Source: Reticulascus tulasneorum (taxonomy: Eukaryota > Ascomycota > Sordariomycetes > Glomerellales > Reticulascaceae). Taken from it: DNA of 64,000 bases. The stretch covers positions 248,001-312,000 of the forward strand of contig LSAX01000003.1 of assembly GCA_001557505.1 (NCBI GenBank), given 5' to 3'. Each line of letters begins with the position of its first letter. Position 1 is the first letter of the stretch. The notes beneath the pieces were generated by a model. The model did no database searches and was not told where the DNA came from. It saw only the letters and a program-made list of their open reading frames with translations. Shown one piece after another: positions 10,309 to 23,035 of this stretch. The translations under genes were made by a program, and so were the position numbers.

Positions 10309-12335
10309 ATGAAAGCCACCATCTTATCCTCGTTGGCAATTGGTGCTGTCGGTGTGACTCTGGCTGCTACGCCTGATGGCATCACCCAGAGGGACACCAG
10401 CCCGGGGCTGCCGTACGACCCAAACACAAGCAAATACTGCTCGTTCTGGTGGGATAATGCAGATGGAAGCCTCCTGTGCAATGAAATGCCTGATGTTTGG
10501 GGCATCACAATGGCTGACTTCCTTCGCTGGGTAAGAGACAACTCTTGAGCTACAGTTCAAAGACATGGCTTGAAGAACTTTATTTGACGATGTTCCAGAA
10601 TCCTTCAATTACGCCACAATGCGAGAATTACCGAACTGGGCGCTCTTATTGTGTCGAAACATCTGACGAGCCCGCGCCCGGCGCCCCGTCAACTAGCTCG
10701 CGACTGAGTTCCGCCCCGGCGGTCACGTCTACTAGTAGTTCGCGTGTAACAACCTTGGCAACGCTGGTCACGACGACGACTTCAACGGGCAATGGGATTG
10801 CCACTCCTTCACCGATTCAACCTGGAATGATCAGGTAAGTTTCTTGGCGCTGATATCCCGCTGATATGGAATTCGTGGAGGTAATAGCTAATATGGAGCA
10901 GCAACTGCGATGCGTTCTATCTTGTCGAGTCAGGGGACAACTGCGAGATCATTTCTCAGAAGAGCAAAATCACCATTGAGCAATTTATATCGTGGAACCC
11001 CGAGGTTGGCACCTCTTGCTCTGGTCTATGGGCTAGCGTCCATGTGTGTGTGTCTATTGTTGGTCACACGCCTACAGCAATCATATCGGTTACTTCGACA
11101 ACCTCCGTCGGAAACGGCATTGTAACCCCAACGCCTACTCAACGAGGCATGGTCAGGTACTTTACTCGAATTCCACAGAAATGCCATTCTTTAGGAGTAT
11201 CATCTGACAGCTATAGTAACTGTGACGCTTTTTACTTAGTCAAGTCAGGGGACAACTGCGAGATCATTTCTCAAAAGAGGGGAATCACCATTGATCAATT
11301 TGTATCGTGGAACCCTGAGGTTGGGACTTCCTGCTCCGGGCTCTGGGTTGACGTCCACGTCTGTGTCTCTGTTACTAGTCATACACCTACAACAATCACA
11401 CCGATTACTTCGACGACCTCTGTCGGAAATGGCATCGCAACTCCAACGCCCACTCAACCTGGCATGGTCAGGTATTTTACCCGAAACTTGCTTGATCATC
11501 TTTAAGAATATCATCTAACAGTGATAGTAACTGTGATGCCTTCTATTTCGTCAAGTCTGGTGACAATTGTGAGGTCATTTCGCAACAAAGTGGCATCACG
11601 ACGGCTCAATTTCTCGCCTGGAACCCACAAGTTGGAGAGACATGCTCGGGTCTTTGGGGAAGTGTTTATGTTTGCATTTCTGTCATCAACCATACGCCTA
11701 CGAAACCAGTCTCAACGACCACAACAAAGACAAATGGAGTATCAACGCCAACCCCAATTCAGCCAGGAGTAGTTGGGTAAGTGCTGACTTCCTGGAAACA
11801 GTAGCCGGATATGGAAAAAATGTATCTGTGTCCAAGTTTGCTGACGTGTGCACAGCAATTGCGACGCTTTTTACTTTGCCAAATCGGGCGACAACTGCGA
11901 TTCCATCTCAGCAAAAAGCGGTATCACAGCGGCCCAGTTTGCAGCTTGGAATCCCGAAGTGGGTTCAACTTGTGCGGGACTATGGGCTGATGTCTACGTC
12001 TGCGTTTCAATCATCGGTCACACGCCCACGCTTCCTGTCTCCAGCACCAAGACAGTCGGGAACGGCGTCACAACGCCAACGCCAACTCAAGACGGTAAGT
12101 CGCCATGGGATTCTGTGCCTGACAGTTTTAAGAACGTATTCTGACTTTTGTGCTTGCACTAGGCATGACCCGCACTTGCAAGACATTCCACTTGATCAAG
12201 AATGGAGACACATGTGACAAGATCACCTCGCAGTATCGAATCTCGTTGGCTAATTTCGTAAAATGGAACCCGGCGGCCAAGTCTGACTGCACTGGGCTGT
12301 GGGCAAATACGTACGCCTGCGTTGCTGTGTTATGA
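10309..12335 (+). CDS. Secreted multi-LysM protein (six LysM modules), seven exons
   Basis: Exons are 10309-10530, 10599-10834, 10902-11156, 11217-11471, 11528-11776, 11856-12094 and 12163-12335, giving 542 aa. Residues 1-20 form a signal peptide (MKATILSSLAIGAVGV). The first, divergent LysM (YCSFWWDN ... DFLRWNPS) is split by intron 1. Four near-identical modules of the type NCDAFYLVKSGDNCEIIS ... WNPEVG ... C.GLW follow, then a sixth (CKTFHLIKNGDTC ... WNPAAKSDC). Ser/Thr-rich linkers ending in a TPTPTQ-like motif separate them. LysM modules bind chitin oligomers; proteins with only LysM domains protect hyphae or mask chitin from host receptors. There is no catalytic domain. Each repeat module is one exon bounded by phase-2 introns. 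Confidence 0.9.
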
Positions 12336-13410
12336 TCCGACAGGAGATCCTGTTGGTAGATTCAAGTCCAAGATCACTACACTAGTCAATCAGTTTGTTT
12401 AGCAACCTGCATAAGGACATATTAAATATCCTATGGAGAGAAACGCGCATTCAAAAATGCTCCTATCGTGCGATCTTAGCCTGAATAAGCAAACTATGTC
12501 TGCCTATACTGTACACCACCTCACTGGATGGATCGATGTTTCCAGCCAGATGATCTATGTACAGCAGAGCCCCTCTGCGAGTACTAGTACGTACCTTACT
12601 ACCCAAAACTTCCGTGACTGATTGAGGTTTCTGTCTTATTGCTAGCTATTGGGGTCGTCAGGGGCGACCTAGTACCTGCTCATGTATGTATGGCCCCATA
12701 TCGTTCATTGACAGGCGTCACACAGCTCCCCCGTTGCATGGCCTGCGAACCGCTCCCAACAGCCCATGGCCCTGTATCTCAGGACGGCCCTTTTATGACG
12801 CGGCTTGTCAGCGTTACTGTAAGACTACAGTGGTAAGTCATCATAACATCCCAGAAGTTTCATAAGCCTCATTATTTTGATTTTATGTTGGTGGCGAAGA
12901 GAAGTCCCTGTCGCTAATTGCCGATTTCTTTTCTCACCTTGTGGGCCTATAGGAAACGGTTCTTACCATAAAGGAGGCGCACGCGCAAAATGAAGCAATT
13001 TAACATGCCAAGGGATATCAGGTTAGTGGTACGCGACGTTTCTTTCGTCCCCATTGTCTCCTATATCTCAGTAGACTCTGAATCTCTACCTAGCCTAGCT
13101 GTTGATGCACGGCTCGCAGTGGCCAAAACCATGCAAGCCAACCAAGTGTCGCCAAGCGTCATGTCCAAGTTTACTTTCTACGGTCCGTACTTTTGCTCAT
13201 TCGACGAATCGGACTGCCGTACAAGCGCTTTATCGTCTGCGCCGTGATATGTCAGTTCTTGGCTTCCCGCGTCCCCTCGTCCCTAGCTAGATGGCGATCC
13301 ACATTGCCGCCCCAGGCGAGGGGCTGTCGGGGACATGTGACGCCGGCGCCCGTACCGGCTCTGATAATGAACGAGTAAAATTTACTTTGGCCTTTCGTTG
13401 TTAGCTAGGC

Positions 13411-13430
13411 TCGACTCGACTCGACTCGAC
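13411..13430. repeat. TCGAC pentanucleotide tandem repeat, four copies
   Basis: Four exact consecutive TCGAC units are read directly from the sequence. Confidence 0.9.
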
Positions 13431-13521
13431 TGGCAAAGGCATCTTTGAATAACTGTCAGATTCCTTGTGTGATAAAGCACGTGTTTCCTGCGCCTAATTA
13501 GGCAATTATTAAAGTTTTAAA

Positions 13522-13534
13522 GTTCACTGTGAAC
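13522..13534. repeat. Perfect 6-bp inverted repeat with 1-bp spacer
   Basis: GTTCAC-T-GTGAAC. It could be a binding site or a chance palindrome; no mobile element ends were found around it. Confidence 0.4.
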
Positions 13535-16185
13535 GGACGAACCAAGCGAGCCAAGCCCGTCCAAGCCGAGCCGCCCGATTGGCCCAAAGAGGTTGAGCCA
13601 AGGCACTGATATTAGGGTTTAGCACCACAACTAGGTTATCGAAGGTACCACGATCACGATCACCTCCCCAATCAGCCATGTTGCGTCCCTACTACGTAGC
13701 AACCCCCACTGACTAGTAGTGCAGGTCGGCTCGTTCTTCCGTGCGCCCCTGACAGCGACGCTGTGTAGCTGCGGGACAACGGATAACACGCAGCCCTCTT
13801 TCGCCCTCAGCCGCAAATAGCGATAAAAGCGTGACCAGCACCGCGCGGATGTGCGCGCCGTCAAATTCCCTGCTGGCTCATCAACAATATCAGTGTGGCG
13901 TCGATCACGCCGAGGCGGGACTACCAATGCGGCGGGCTCGTGAAAGCAGCATGCTCATCGCGATGGGGCCAAGCAGTGTGACGCCCATGACTTGAATGCC
14001 AGCCACTGCATGCCCTGCTTTCAGCCGGGCTTTCATCACAGATTTATCTTACAAGGATTCATATTCTGGGGTAGCTGATGCCCTCGGCCATCATTTCTAG
14101 GCTCCGTGTACGTGGCCAAATATAGCTCCACTTCGGCAATTAAGAGTCGCGCCCATCTGCTATGGATGGGATGCACACATATATCGGATGCGTGACACAG
14201 AATTCATGACTCTGCTGATCACTTTTGAAAGCGCGAGGGTCCTGGGGGAGGCATTTGAAAGTTTCTTCGGCTGTTGAGCTAGACGAGGAGCAACGCTCTC
14301 AAGCCATTGAGGCCACCATGGAGGTTGAAAATACCACCCCCTGGTACGCCTTCACGTTCCTCGTTCTACTTGACTACAAACGACTATAAGCTTCTTGGAC
14401 AAACACTCCCGAATCAATAAGATCGGCGGTATGATATAGCAGTCGGGGTGTCCGCAGCGATCGCGTATCGTTACGCCCATCTGATACCACATGCCGACAA
14501 CATCTAGGTACACGTCTCAGCGCCAAGGAATTTTAACCCCTCCATGATGAGACTTAAGCCAATCGGAACAGTTACAGGGCTGAATCTGGGGAAGCCAGGG
14601 GTGAATCGAGCATGGGGCTAAAAAGAAGCTTTGAAAGGCTTCTGCAGGCACTTTTGTCGAGTCGTGTAACGTACTACCCGAGCTTCCGTACGTCTTCCCC
14701 AGCTCGTTCGATAGCATTTTTCTCACTGCTGATTGAAATGATATAAGCTTCTGAGTGTATCTCACGGTTGCCAAGTCTGCCTGCTTCGAGTTGTCGAGCG
14801 CATTTACATGCATTTCCTCAAATCATCAAGGACTCGGTTCCAACACCGCCGACGGACAAAATTACGTCCCCCAATCAAAAACATCTAGTGTTTTTGGATC
14901 TGGAAATCACACCGAGCCCAAACCAAGTATGAGAGAGATCTGGAGCGATGCGGAACCGCAGCCGCTGTTTCCATGGCCGAGCAGAGCAATTCTGTCGTCA
15001 TTATGCAGAAATGACACCCAATATATGGGCCGATAGAGCAAATAGACCCGAGCAATTCACCCGCCGCCTCTTCCACACGCGTATCATGGTCAGGCTATCG
15101 GGATATCCCGCAGGTCTATGTTTTTTGCATTCCCAATCAGGAATGCCTGGAGCTTGTGTGATTGTGACAGACCATTGCCCTATCTGTCGGGTTGTGCCGC
15201 TTCGGGCTCTTTCGTTTGCCTCTTGTTGCTGTGGTTCTGCCAGCTAGGTTCCCTGCTTCTGGAGATGTGATAGCATCATGCAGCACCAAAAGAAAAATTG
15301 CAATCAAGACGAAGATTGTCAGGCCCTACCTGCCTTATTTAGTAAAATTTAAGTTATATATCGTTGATGGTGGCGCCGCCTGGACCGTTCAGCGGTGGTC
15401 AGCTCTTCCAGGTGGCGAGTTCATCGCTCTCTCGCTCGCTGATACGGACTAGCCTCTTGATCCTCTCGTCCGACTAGGTAATCGTTGGGTATTACTCAGG
15501 CTCTGGAAACCACTAAAGAGAAGAAGAAAATAACAAACATCCCACTCTGCAGGCCCTCACGTGGCATCGCGTGGAGGTGCAGAGTCCGCCTTTGAATCCG
15601 GGGTTAATATGGATAATCGGGGCTTTTCTGGAGTTTTTCCAGAGCGGCGGAGGCAGAGCCACCCTGGACGTATCTGCACATGACTGCGACGCAGGCTGTG
15701 GACAGCGGCACGAAAAATAATAATCTCGCTTCGAACGTCGTTCTAACGACCCAATTGGGACTACGGCCTCGGCCACCGGCTGCAAATGCCTGCTCCATGG
15801 TTCAATTGCCTTGATGGCTGACTTCACCCAACTCCAGATTGGAAGCATTCATTGCCCACCCCGGCATATCTATCTGTCTGGCACACTCCCCAGAGTCTTA
15901 TTTGGGCGATATAGATCTATTCGTCCTTGGCAGAGGCCGGTATATCCACACATAGTTTATTTGACGACTGAGGTTTATTCGTCCTTGGAACAGCCCGTTA
16001 TAGCCACTTATTGCCATCTCCAGGCCTGGACCTCATCCGATGGCCTTTAAACGCCGATGCCTCGTCCTTTCCTGGACTATTAGAGACTGGTTAGAACTCG
16101 TGCGCTCTTGCAATCCGCGGGTAATCGCCGTCCTAAGTCACCCCCCGCCTTGTCCTTCATCTCATCTGCGTCTCGAGGACTCGAC

Positions 16186-18243
16186 ATGTCTTCAACATGG
16201 TCTCACCGCGAAGCCACCATGCTAGACAACCGCAGTCAGGACTTCGACGACGCAGAAAAGGGTCTATATGACAACACGCATCGCTTGCCGGTGTTGCCGC
16301 CTCTCGCTCATGTGGACAAGAAGACGCCAGCACACATCGACACGCTTCTGTCCCCTACATCACCAATCCATGAGGGCCTTACACCGTTCTCAAGTGTGAC
16401 GGTACTGTCGCTATCATGGCCAGCAGGGTGGCGGGACCCCAATGCCATAGTTCCTGATCAAGCAGTCAAAAAGCCAGCGCCAGCAAAACAGAAAATCAAG
16501 CGGCGGATTCGATTTCAACTCTGGTTCAACACCTACCGAAAGTTCTTCACCTTCGTCACTTTGCTCAATCTGGCCGGGATAACCATGGCCGCACTTGGTC
16601 GGTTCCCCTACGCTGAAACTCATCTCGGTGCTTTGGTACTTGGAAATCTACTCTGCGCAGTCATGATGCGAAACGAGTTGTTCCTGCGGTTCCTTTACAT
16701 CATCGCCATCTACGGACTGCGAAGTGCAAGTACCCTTCTTGGTCATCACATGATGGACTCAGCTAACAGAAGATTTATCAGTGGGCTCCACTGAGCATCA
16801 AGATGGCAGCGACTTCAATCTTACAGCATGTCGGAGGCATCCATTCAGGATGCGCACTCTCTGGTGCTGGGTAGGTCAGCCTTGTAACTCAGAGGCGAAA
16901 GGGGACTAACAGAATCTTTAGCTGGCTAGTATATAAGATTGTCGACATCATAAGGTATCGATCCGTTCAGCACGGTGCTGTCATTGCCACAGGTATAATC
17001 ACAAACGTCCTTGTGATTATTTCCGTCCTGAGCGCGTTCCCGTGGGTTCGCAAGTCAGTATTCACTATTTCCTTTTTGGATTTTCTGGTCACTGACAATC
17101 CAATTCAGCTACCATCATAACGTATTCGAGAAGCATCATCGCTTTATTGGATGGTTGGGTCTAGCAGTATGTATCCCTGTAATCGTTTGTGAGCATTCGT
17201 ATTGACCGGTGCCAGACCACGTGGATCTTCGTCATCTTGGGAAACACCTACGATATCAAGCGTGGGGAATGGAGAGCCGGCGCCAATTCTTTGCTCAGCG
17301 CACAGGAGCTTTGGTTTGCCGTTTTTATGACTATCTTGTATGTGGCCCGTTGGTTATCTGGAGACTGTTACTCATACTTTCTAGTGTCCTCATCCCTTGG
17401 TTTACCCTTCGGGAGGTCCCTGTTCAAGTTGAAATTGTGAGTCCGCCGTCATTACTTTCCTCGAGGAAAGCTAATACATGCTTTAGCCGTCGCCCAAAGT
17501 AGCCGTTATCCGTTTCGAACGCGGCATGCAGCAAGGTCTTCTGGGAAGAATCAGCCGTACATCGATCATGGAGTACCACGCTTTCGGTATCATTAGCGAG
17601 GGCCGAAAGTCTACGCACCATTATATGATCTGCGGTGTTCAAGGTGACTTTACGAAGGGCCTTGTCGCTGATCCACCCAAAACCGTGTGGACCAGAGAGT
17701 TGAAGTTCGGTATGCTGGCGATCACTCCCAGAAATGGCCATCCACTAATGCTTATGCGTAGCTGGTGTCGGGCATGCCTCCGCCATGTTCAATAGGGGAA
17801 TCCGTATCTGCACTGGAACCGGTATCGGTGCCGCTCTTTCCACCTGCATCCAGAGCCCGGATTGGTACGCAACTCTCAAATATTCTTTTGGAATCACATG
17901 TCTTACTTCCTACTAGGTTTCTCATTTGGATAGGCTCTGATCAGGAGAGAACCTTTGGGCCAACGATAACGGGTCTGATCCGCAAGCATATCGAGCCCGA
18001 GAGGATGATCCTATGGGACTCGAAGAAGCGAGGAGGACGACCGGATACCATGAAACTTCTCAAGGACACATGGACAAGCTTTGGAGCCGAGGTCATATTC
18101 ATTACCTCCAACAAGCAGGGTAATGACGAGATGATGCAGGGTTGCCGTGCAGGTACGTTTGCCAGCATTCTGATCGACGGCGGATCGCTAACCTCTATGG
18201 CTTAGCTGGATTACACGCATTCGGCACTCTCTGGGACTTTTAA
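16186..18243 (+). CDS. tmpA: TmpA-like integral membrane flavoprotein, ten exons
   Basis: Exons: 16186-16725, 16782-16870, 16922-17053, 17109-17166, 17216-17337, 17385-17436, 17487-17709, 17762-17864, 17917-18152 and 18206-18243, giving 530 aa. A basic, soluble N-terminus of about 120 residues is followed by membrane helices (FFTFVTLLNLAGITMAALG, LGALVLGNLLCAVMM, FLYIIAIYG). Next comes a ferric-reductase-like transmembrane segment with His residues in YHHNVFEKHHRFIGW, and a C-terminal flavin/nicotinamide-binding half with GTGIGAAL, WIGSDQE and GLHAFGTLWDF. Aspergillus nidulans TmpA, a membrane flavoprotein that affects conidiation, has this architecture, and the same module occurs in Cps1-type NRPS-like proteins. 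The first intron appears to use a GC donor (AGT/GCAAGT). The adenylation part of Cps1 proteins is absent. Confidence 0.75.
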
Positions 18244-21200
18244 TACTGTGTCCTCCGCCCTCGTATACCACCTTCGTCGTCTTGTGGTCGTGGCTCTTCC
18301 TTCACCCACGCCACGAGGCCGACGATCTACGCGGTCGCCATGGGCTAAGCGAGAGACAGCCCTTCCATTGGAGCACACCTGATCAGATGATGGAGGACCG
18401 GGAGATTTGGAACTTCATGGATTAATAATTGTTTAAGTTCCGAAACCTGATTATTAGAAGGAGTCCGGAGCATAGGAGAGACATGGAGTTTACATAGATG
18501 TGGAAGCATTATTGAACACCGCGAGGCGAGGCAAGCCACCACGCATAGACGCAGTCTGGCCATGTGTCGAAGGCAAGGAGCATTGGAAGAGAGCATAAAG
18601 ATGATTTCCCTACGGATGGCCTGCAGTACAGAATATCTCTGAGACTTCTGCATAAGGGGCCGATTCTCCTTGAGTTTTTGTGTCAGAATCCAATACCATA
18701 AGATTTGTTTGTCCCCAGTGGCTGCGGGAAGAAGAGCAAGTGCAGGTCCATGCGAAGTACCTTTCTACATTCAGCTCGAGCCATGACATCATAAGCCGGC
18801 TGACGCCACTTGCGTCATCCCTCATTCATTTCAGAGCTCGCCTCCAGATGAAGAGCGAGGAAACAAAAACAACAGAAAATCGTACGATTCACGCAGCGGG
18901 AAATGTGGTCGCAAAGGTTGAAATGGTGCTAAATCCCAGGCTGCCATGGAATCTAGACCACTCCACGCTGATCTTAACCTCGTTTAGGGAAGGGAAGGGG
19001 GCCATGTGCCCTAGTTTCAGGGTGCCCCCATTCGGATCGCCTTCAGGGTCCAATAAACCCAGTCAGATCGCCTTAGCTTCGAGGACCCTGGGCTTGGCGG
19101 GAGGTGTGTAAGCTCGGCCAGGATGCTGGGAAGGATGCCTTTGTTCGCCAAACGGTCGGATATGGAATGGCGCATCGGGCCGCATACCATTCGTGCACAT
19201 TTTCGCTGTGTTCGGGTGGAAGGACGCTGTCCACTCGGAGTGCGGATTGTGGCGTTAGCTGGTTTGCCAGATCGCGATCTTCGGATTGTCAATTGTCCCC
19301 TTGAGCGGGCATTGTATGGGGTGTCGTCCGAGCTTTTATTGAACGGTCAAAGGATTGGAGCCTGTTGTATTTGCCGCAAAGATTGATGATTGAGCTATGT
19401 GGCATCTCTTGCACCCATTCTTTCGGCCAGTCCTGTGTCATTAAGCCTGCACCTGGGAGACTTGACGACGCGTATCACTGCGACGCCAGCTGAGAACATC
19501 GGGAAGCCTCCAGACAGTGCAATGGTGCGACTGACGTCACGGAAAGTGAATTGAACAAACGCCTCGACGCCTCGCAGCTGAATGAACTTTACGGTGACGC
19601 GGGTTTCACATCGTTTCTCGCGGCCGCTCAATCCGTCGTTGGCGTTGTCTGATGGAGGAGGCGGCGGTCTTTCACTGTGGCGAAGCCCCCATATCACCAC
19701 CCACCAACACGCCTCATTTTGGACTGTTCTAGCCCACCATATGGAGTCGAGGGCCAGACCACAAAGGCCCAACAGTCAGGTCCAGAACCCCGGACAAGAT
19801 GACATCATCAGCTGTCGAATCAATCAGCTTCAGGGCACATTACGTCGTTTTTACAGCGCCGGAGGCTAGATTGTGCGATTGTAGGTTCTTTTCCATCTGA
19901 TATTGATGGTCTCGCATTCGAAAAATTGCTCGATTGGTCATCAGGGCAGAATTATGGGCTTTAGGTTTTCCATGCCAACTTTTCGCAATTCCCATCCCAC
20001 CCTTTGGACAAAACTGCTGATTGGCCTAGTGATGTTAACCAGCACATCGTGGGTCTGCCCCGGGCGACCAACACTCAGAAGAAGCCATTGGCCCCAAACG
20101 CAGGCGTGGAAGCTGACGGGGATTGAGGATCGCCCGCTTTTTTTCTCCTTTCAGTCAGCGCGAATGACCACCGCGCTTTAGTCTGGTCGCCTTGCCGGCA
20201 TCGTGGGTTCTGGGTGCCGTCGCTGCTAGATGCGGACCATCGCCAGGACCTGTGGATGGGAATCGCGTGGTGTTGACAGGGGTTCCGCATCACAGCCCCC
20301 TTGCTCCAACTGCGTGAACGGTCACGTCACCTTCCCGCGCTGTGGACATTGTTCGTGGGCCAATATCTCGGCTCAGCTGGTAAGGAGGAAACAAACTCTA
20401 TCACTTGACCCAAGGCCACCTCGCGATTGAGCCGTGGAGGCGGATTCACCAAATGTGGCCCCTGCGAACAATGGAGTGGACCACGATGTTGTCCATAAGA
20501 ACAAGCTGGTTTCCCCTCGATGTGCGCATCCCACTTCCCTCTTTAGAGATCGAGCATTTGCTGCACTTGTCTTCTCTGCATCATCAGATCTCATCATCCA
20601 TCCATTTCGGATCATCGCTGCTCCATCAGATTCGTCCCCACCGATCTCACCGTCTCAGGTCTGAGAGGCTTCTTCCACAGCCCCCACCAGAGATCCCCCA
20701 CATACCTTAGGTAATAAGCACTAAGGTAGCGAACCTAGTCCACTCTAAGCGCACTGGACCCTGACCCAGAGTTCTGGATGAACCCTGTCGCCTGTTCCAC
20801 AGTAGCCCCAAATCCCCTGAGGGCCGACCCGAGGCCCTGGAGAGGCCCCGCACCACGACTTCGGGCGCCAAAGGAGCCCGGCTGACATGCCTACCTCCAC
20901 CACCGGCGCCACGCGCCATTTGAATCCTACGTGGGTGTCACCGCATCGCAAAGCTTGATGCAACCAACAAACGTCCAGTCCTGACTTTTGACTTTGTAGC
21001 AACTCAAGCAATCAGCCGGATCCTGACCCGCGACCAGTTGTGGCTGTCCCTTCGGACCCAACCTATTCCACCACTCGGTTCCAGAACCCGCAGAACCACC
21101 AGGATCGCCATCTTCGACCGCCCATCGCCTACACCGCATCGAGCGCAGCAGCTCCTGACCCCGAGGACGCGGGCAGAGACCGCATGGCCAGAATTCTAGC

Positions 21201-23035
21201 CGATTTGGGGTTTCCGAATCAATAGACGCATTATGGTCACAAGTAGCGTTTAACCCCGCATGTTGTTTGGGGTAGGCCAGCGGCAAAGACGATGTACTAT
21301 ATTGAATTGGATTACCACACAGCCTTACTCCTATTTTGAGTGATTTCGATTGCCATAACTGTTCACACCCTCCATTCGTGGGGACAAGCGCCTTCTGCTC
21401 TTTGCTATTCATCTCGACCTACCTAGGTACCTTGGAGCGAGAGCTGAGAAACAATAATTCTCCAAAATCCACATCCACAACTTCGAAGATGTAAAGAAAG
21501 AAAGTTAGCATTGTGACACACGCAGTAATTGGATTAGAGACAAGTAGGCGGCTTAGTCATAGAAGTGTCTCTAATCATGGGAGATGCATCAGTTCTGAGA
21601 ACAAGAGATACTCAAGCCTCCCACGATGTGTCTAGTAGGTGTGAGGTCACATGTCGCCGAGTGGTGCTCTTGCTTGAGGGCTTCCATATCTAGATATATT
21701 CCTGGCCTCGGTAGATACCCATAATCATGGAGCCGCATCGACCACTCTAGCATTATCGCACACCAATGCTTTCTCTACAAGATCGTCCTAAACGCTAGAC
21801 AGCTTGTAAAAGGAACGGTATCTGCCATCGATGGCCAGATTCCGAGTCCGAGCTCCTAGCCGGCAAGTCTAAGGTGCTATAATGCGCCATTTGCCTGTCT
21901 ATCAAGCTGCTGGTATGACTTTGCCTCATATCTTCTCCTTAAGAGTGACATAAGTCGGTCAAGTCACCACGATATGCATATTTGACTTGAAAAGTTAGTC
22001 GATCGTACTTTGCAAGGCAGAAGTACAAAAAGAAACAGCGCTCCCGGCAGGATCAAATGCAGGTATGGTGCCCCCGGCCACTACAGCAACACAAAGGATG
22101 TTGCGGGTCATCTGGCTCTAGGTCCGAGAATTTAGTGTCTCGGATAGCAGCTTGGATAAAGCTACCGAGTAAATGCCAGATTCCACGGTCCTATGTCGGC
22201 ATTCACCCCAATCAACCCAGCTTGCCCAATAATAGGTTTGGCTAATCGCCTAACGCCGGGTCTTGAGAATGACTTGTGGTTGCTAACGCCGACTCCGGTG
22301 GATTCTCGCGCAAAACGCCAACTGGTGACCAAAAAGGATGACTGTCGTTTTGGTCTTATATGCACTTCTTGGTAAAAAGCGCGTGAAGGACATAAAAGGA
22401 TTCATGCAAATGTTCCAAGAATTCAGTTCATATCTACTTTATCACGAATTTTGAATGACTACCTACTCAATATCCTGTCCAAGTTTTCATTCCCGGGTGG
22501 TGGGAGACCCGCTCGATTGGGAAGCCGCGGTTCCTGGAGGCCGTTGACCCCACTCCGACAAGGGGCCCGAGAACAAAAGATTTCATGCCAAGTACATACG
22601 TACGATAGGAAATTTTCATTATGAAGAGCGGCTGGGTGTGGGTGGTTGAATTCGGCCGGAGCTGCCCACACGTGGATCTATGACGTGTGTGGATGCCATT
22701 CGATGGCTGGCTGAATCGCGCGATGGCAAGTCACTCGGTTGGCAATGCTCCTGGATGATGCGTAGATCTTCGATGACGGTTGGTTTGATTCATGTTCGCC
22801 CCTGTTGATCTGGGAGCAAATTTTTGCAGTCCCAGTCTTATCAATTGCATCTTTTGCTTGGCTCAACTTGAGACATCCGGACATAGCAGCCAAATCTCCG
22901 TCTTTTGTCACTCTAGTGGCATATATATGTTGTGACCCTTTGTTCTCATTATCCACGCCTCAATTTTCTACCATATCTACGCTCTCTCTCTCCCGCGAAC
23001 AAAAATTGACAACTCTTACACTACCAACCCCAATA
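18244..23035. other. Long intergenic region, no gene seen
   Basis: About 4.8 kb. Small overlapping frames occur on both strands around 19.4-21.2 kb, but none shows a domain, a consistent splice structure or codon order typical of neighbouring genes. The last 100 bases before 23036 are CT-rich (CTCTCTCTCTC near 22980) and fit a promoter and leader of the dehydrogenase gene. Confidence 0.45.

Larger units (their letters stand above)
12336..16185. other. Long intergenic region, no gene seen
   Basis: About 3.8 kb. It has small frames on both strands with no recognisable domains. It includes a TCGAC tandem repeat near 13411 and a perfect short palindrome at 13522-13534. The last several hundred bases are the promoter of the TmpA-like gene. 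Confidence 0.45.

Noticed and set aside
18244..18425. Continuation of the TmpA-like protein past WDF
   Set aside because: The stop at 18241-18243 matches the usual end of the family, and later frames show no family sequence.
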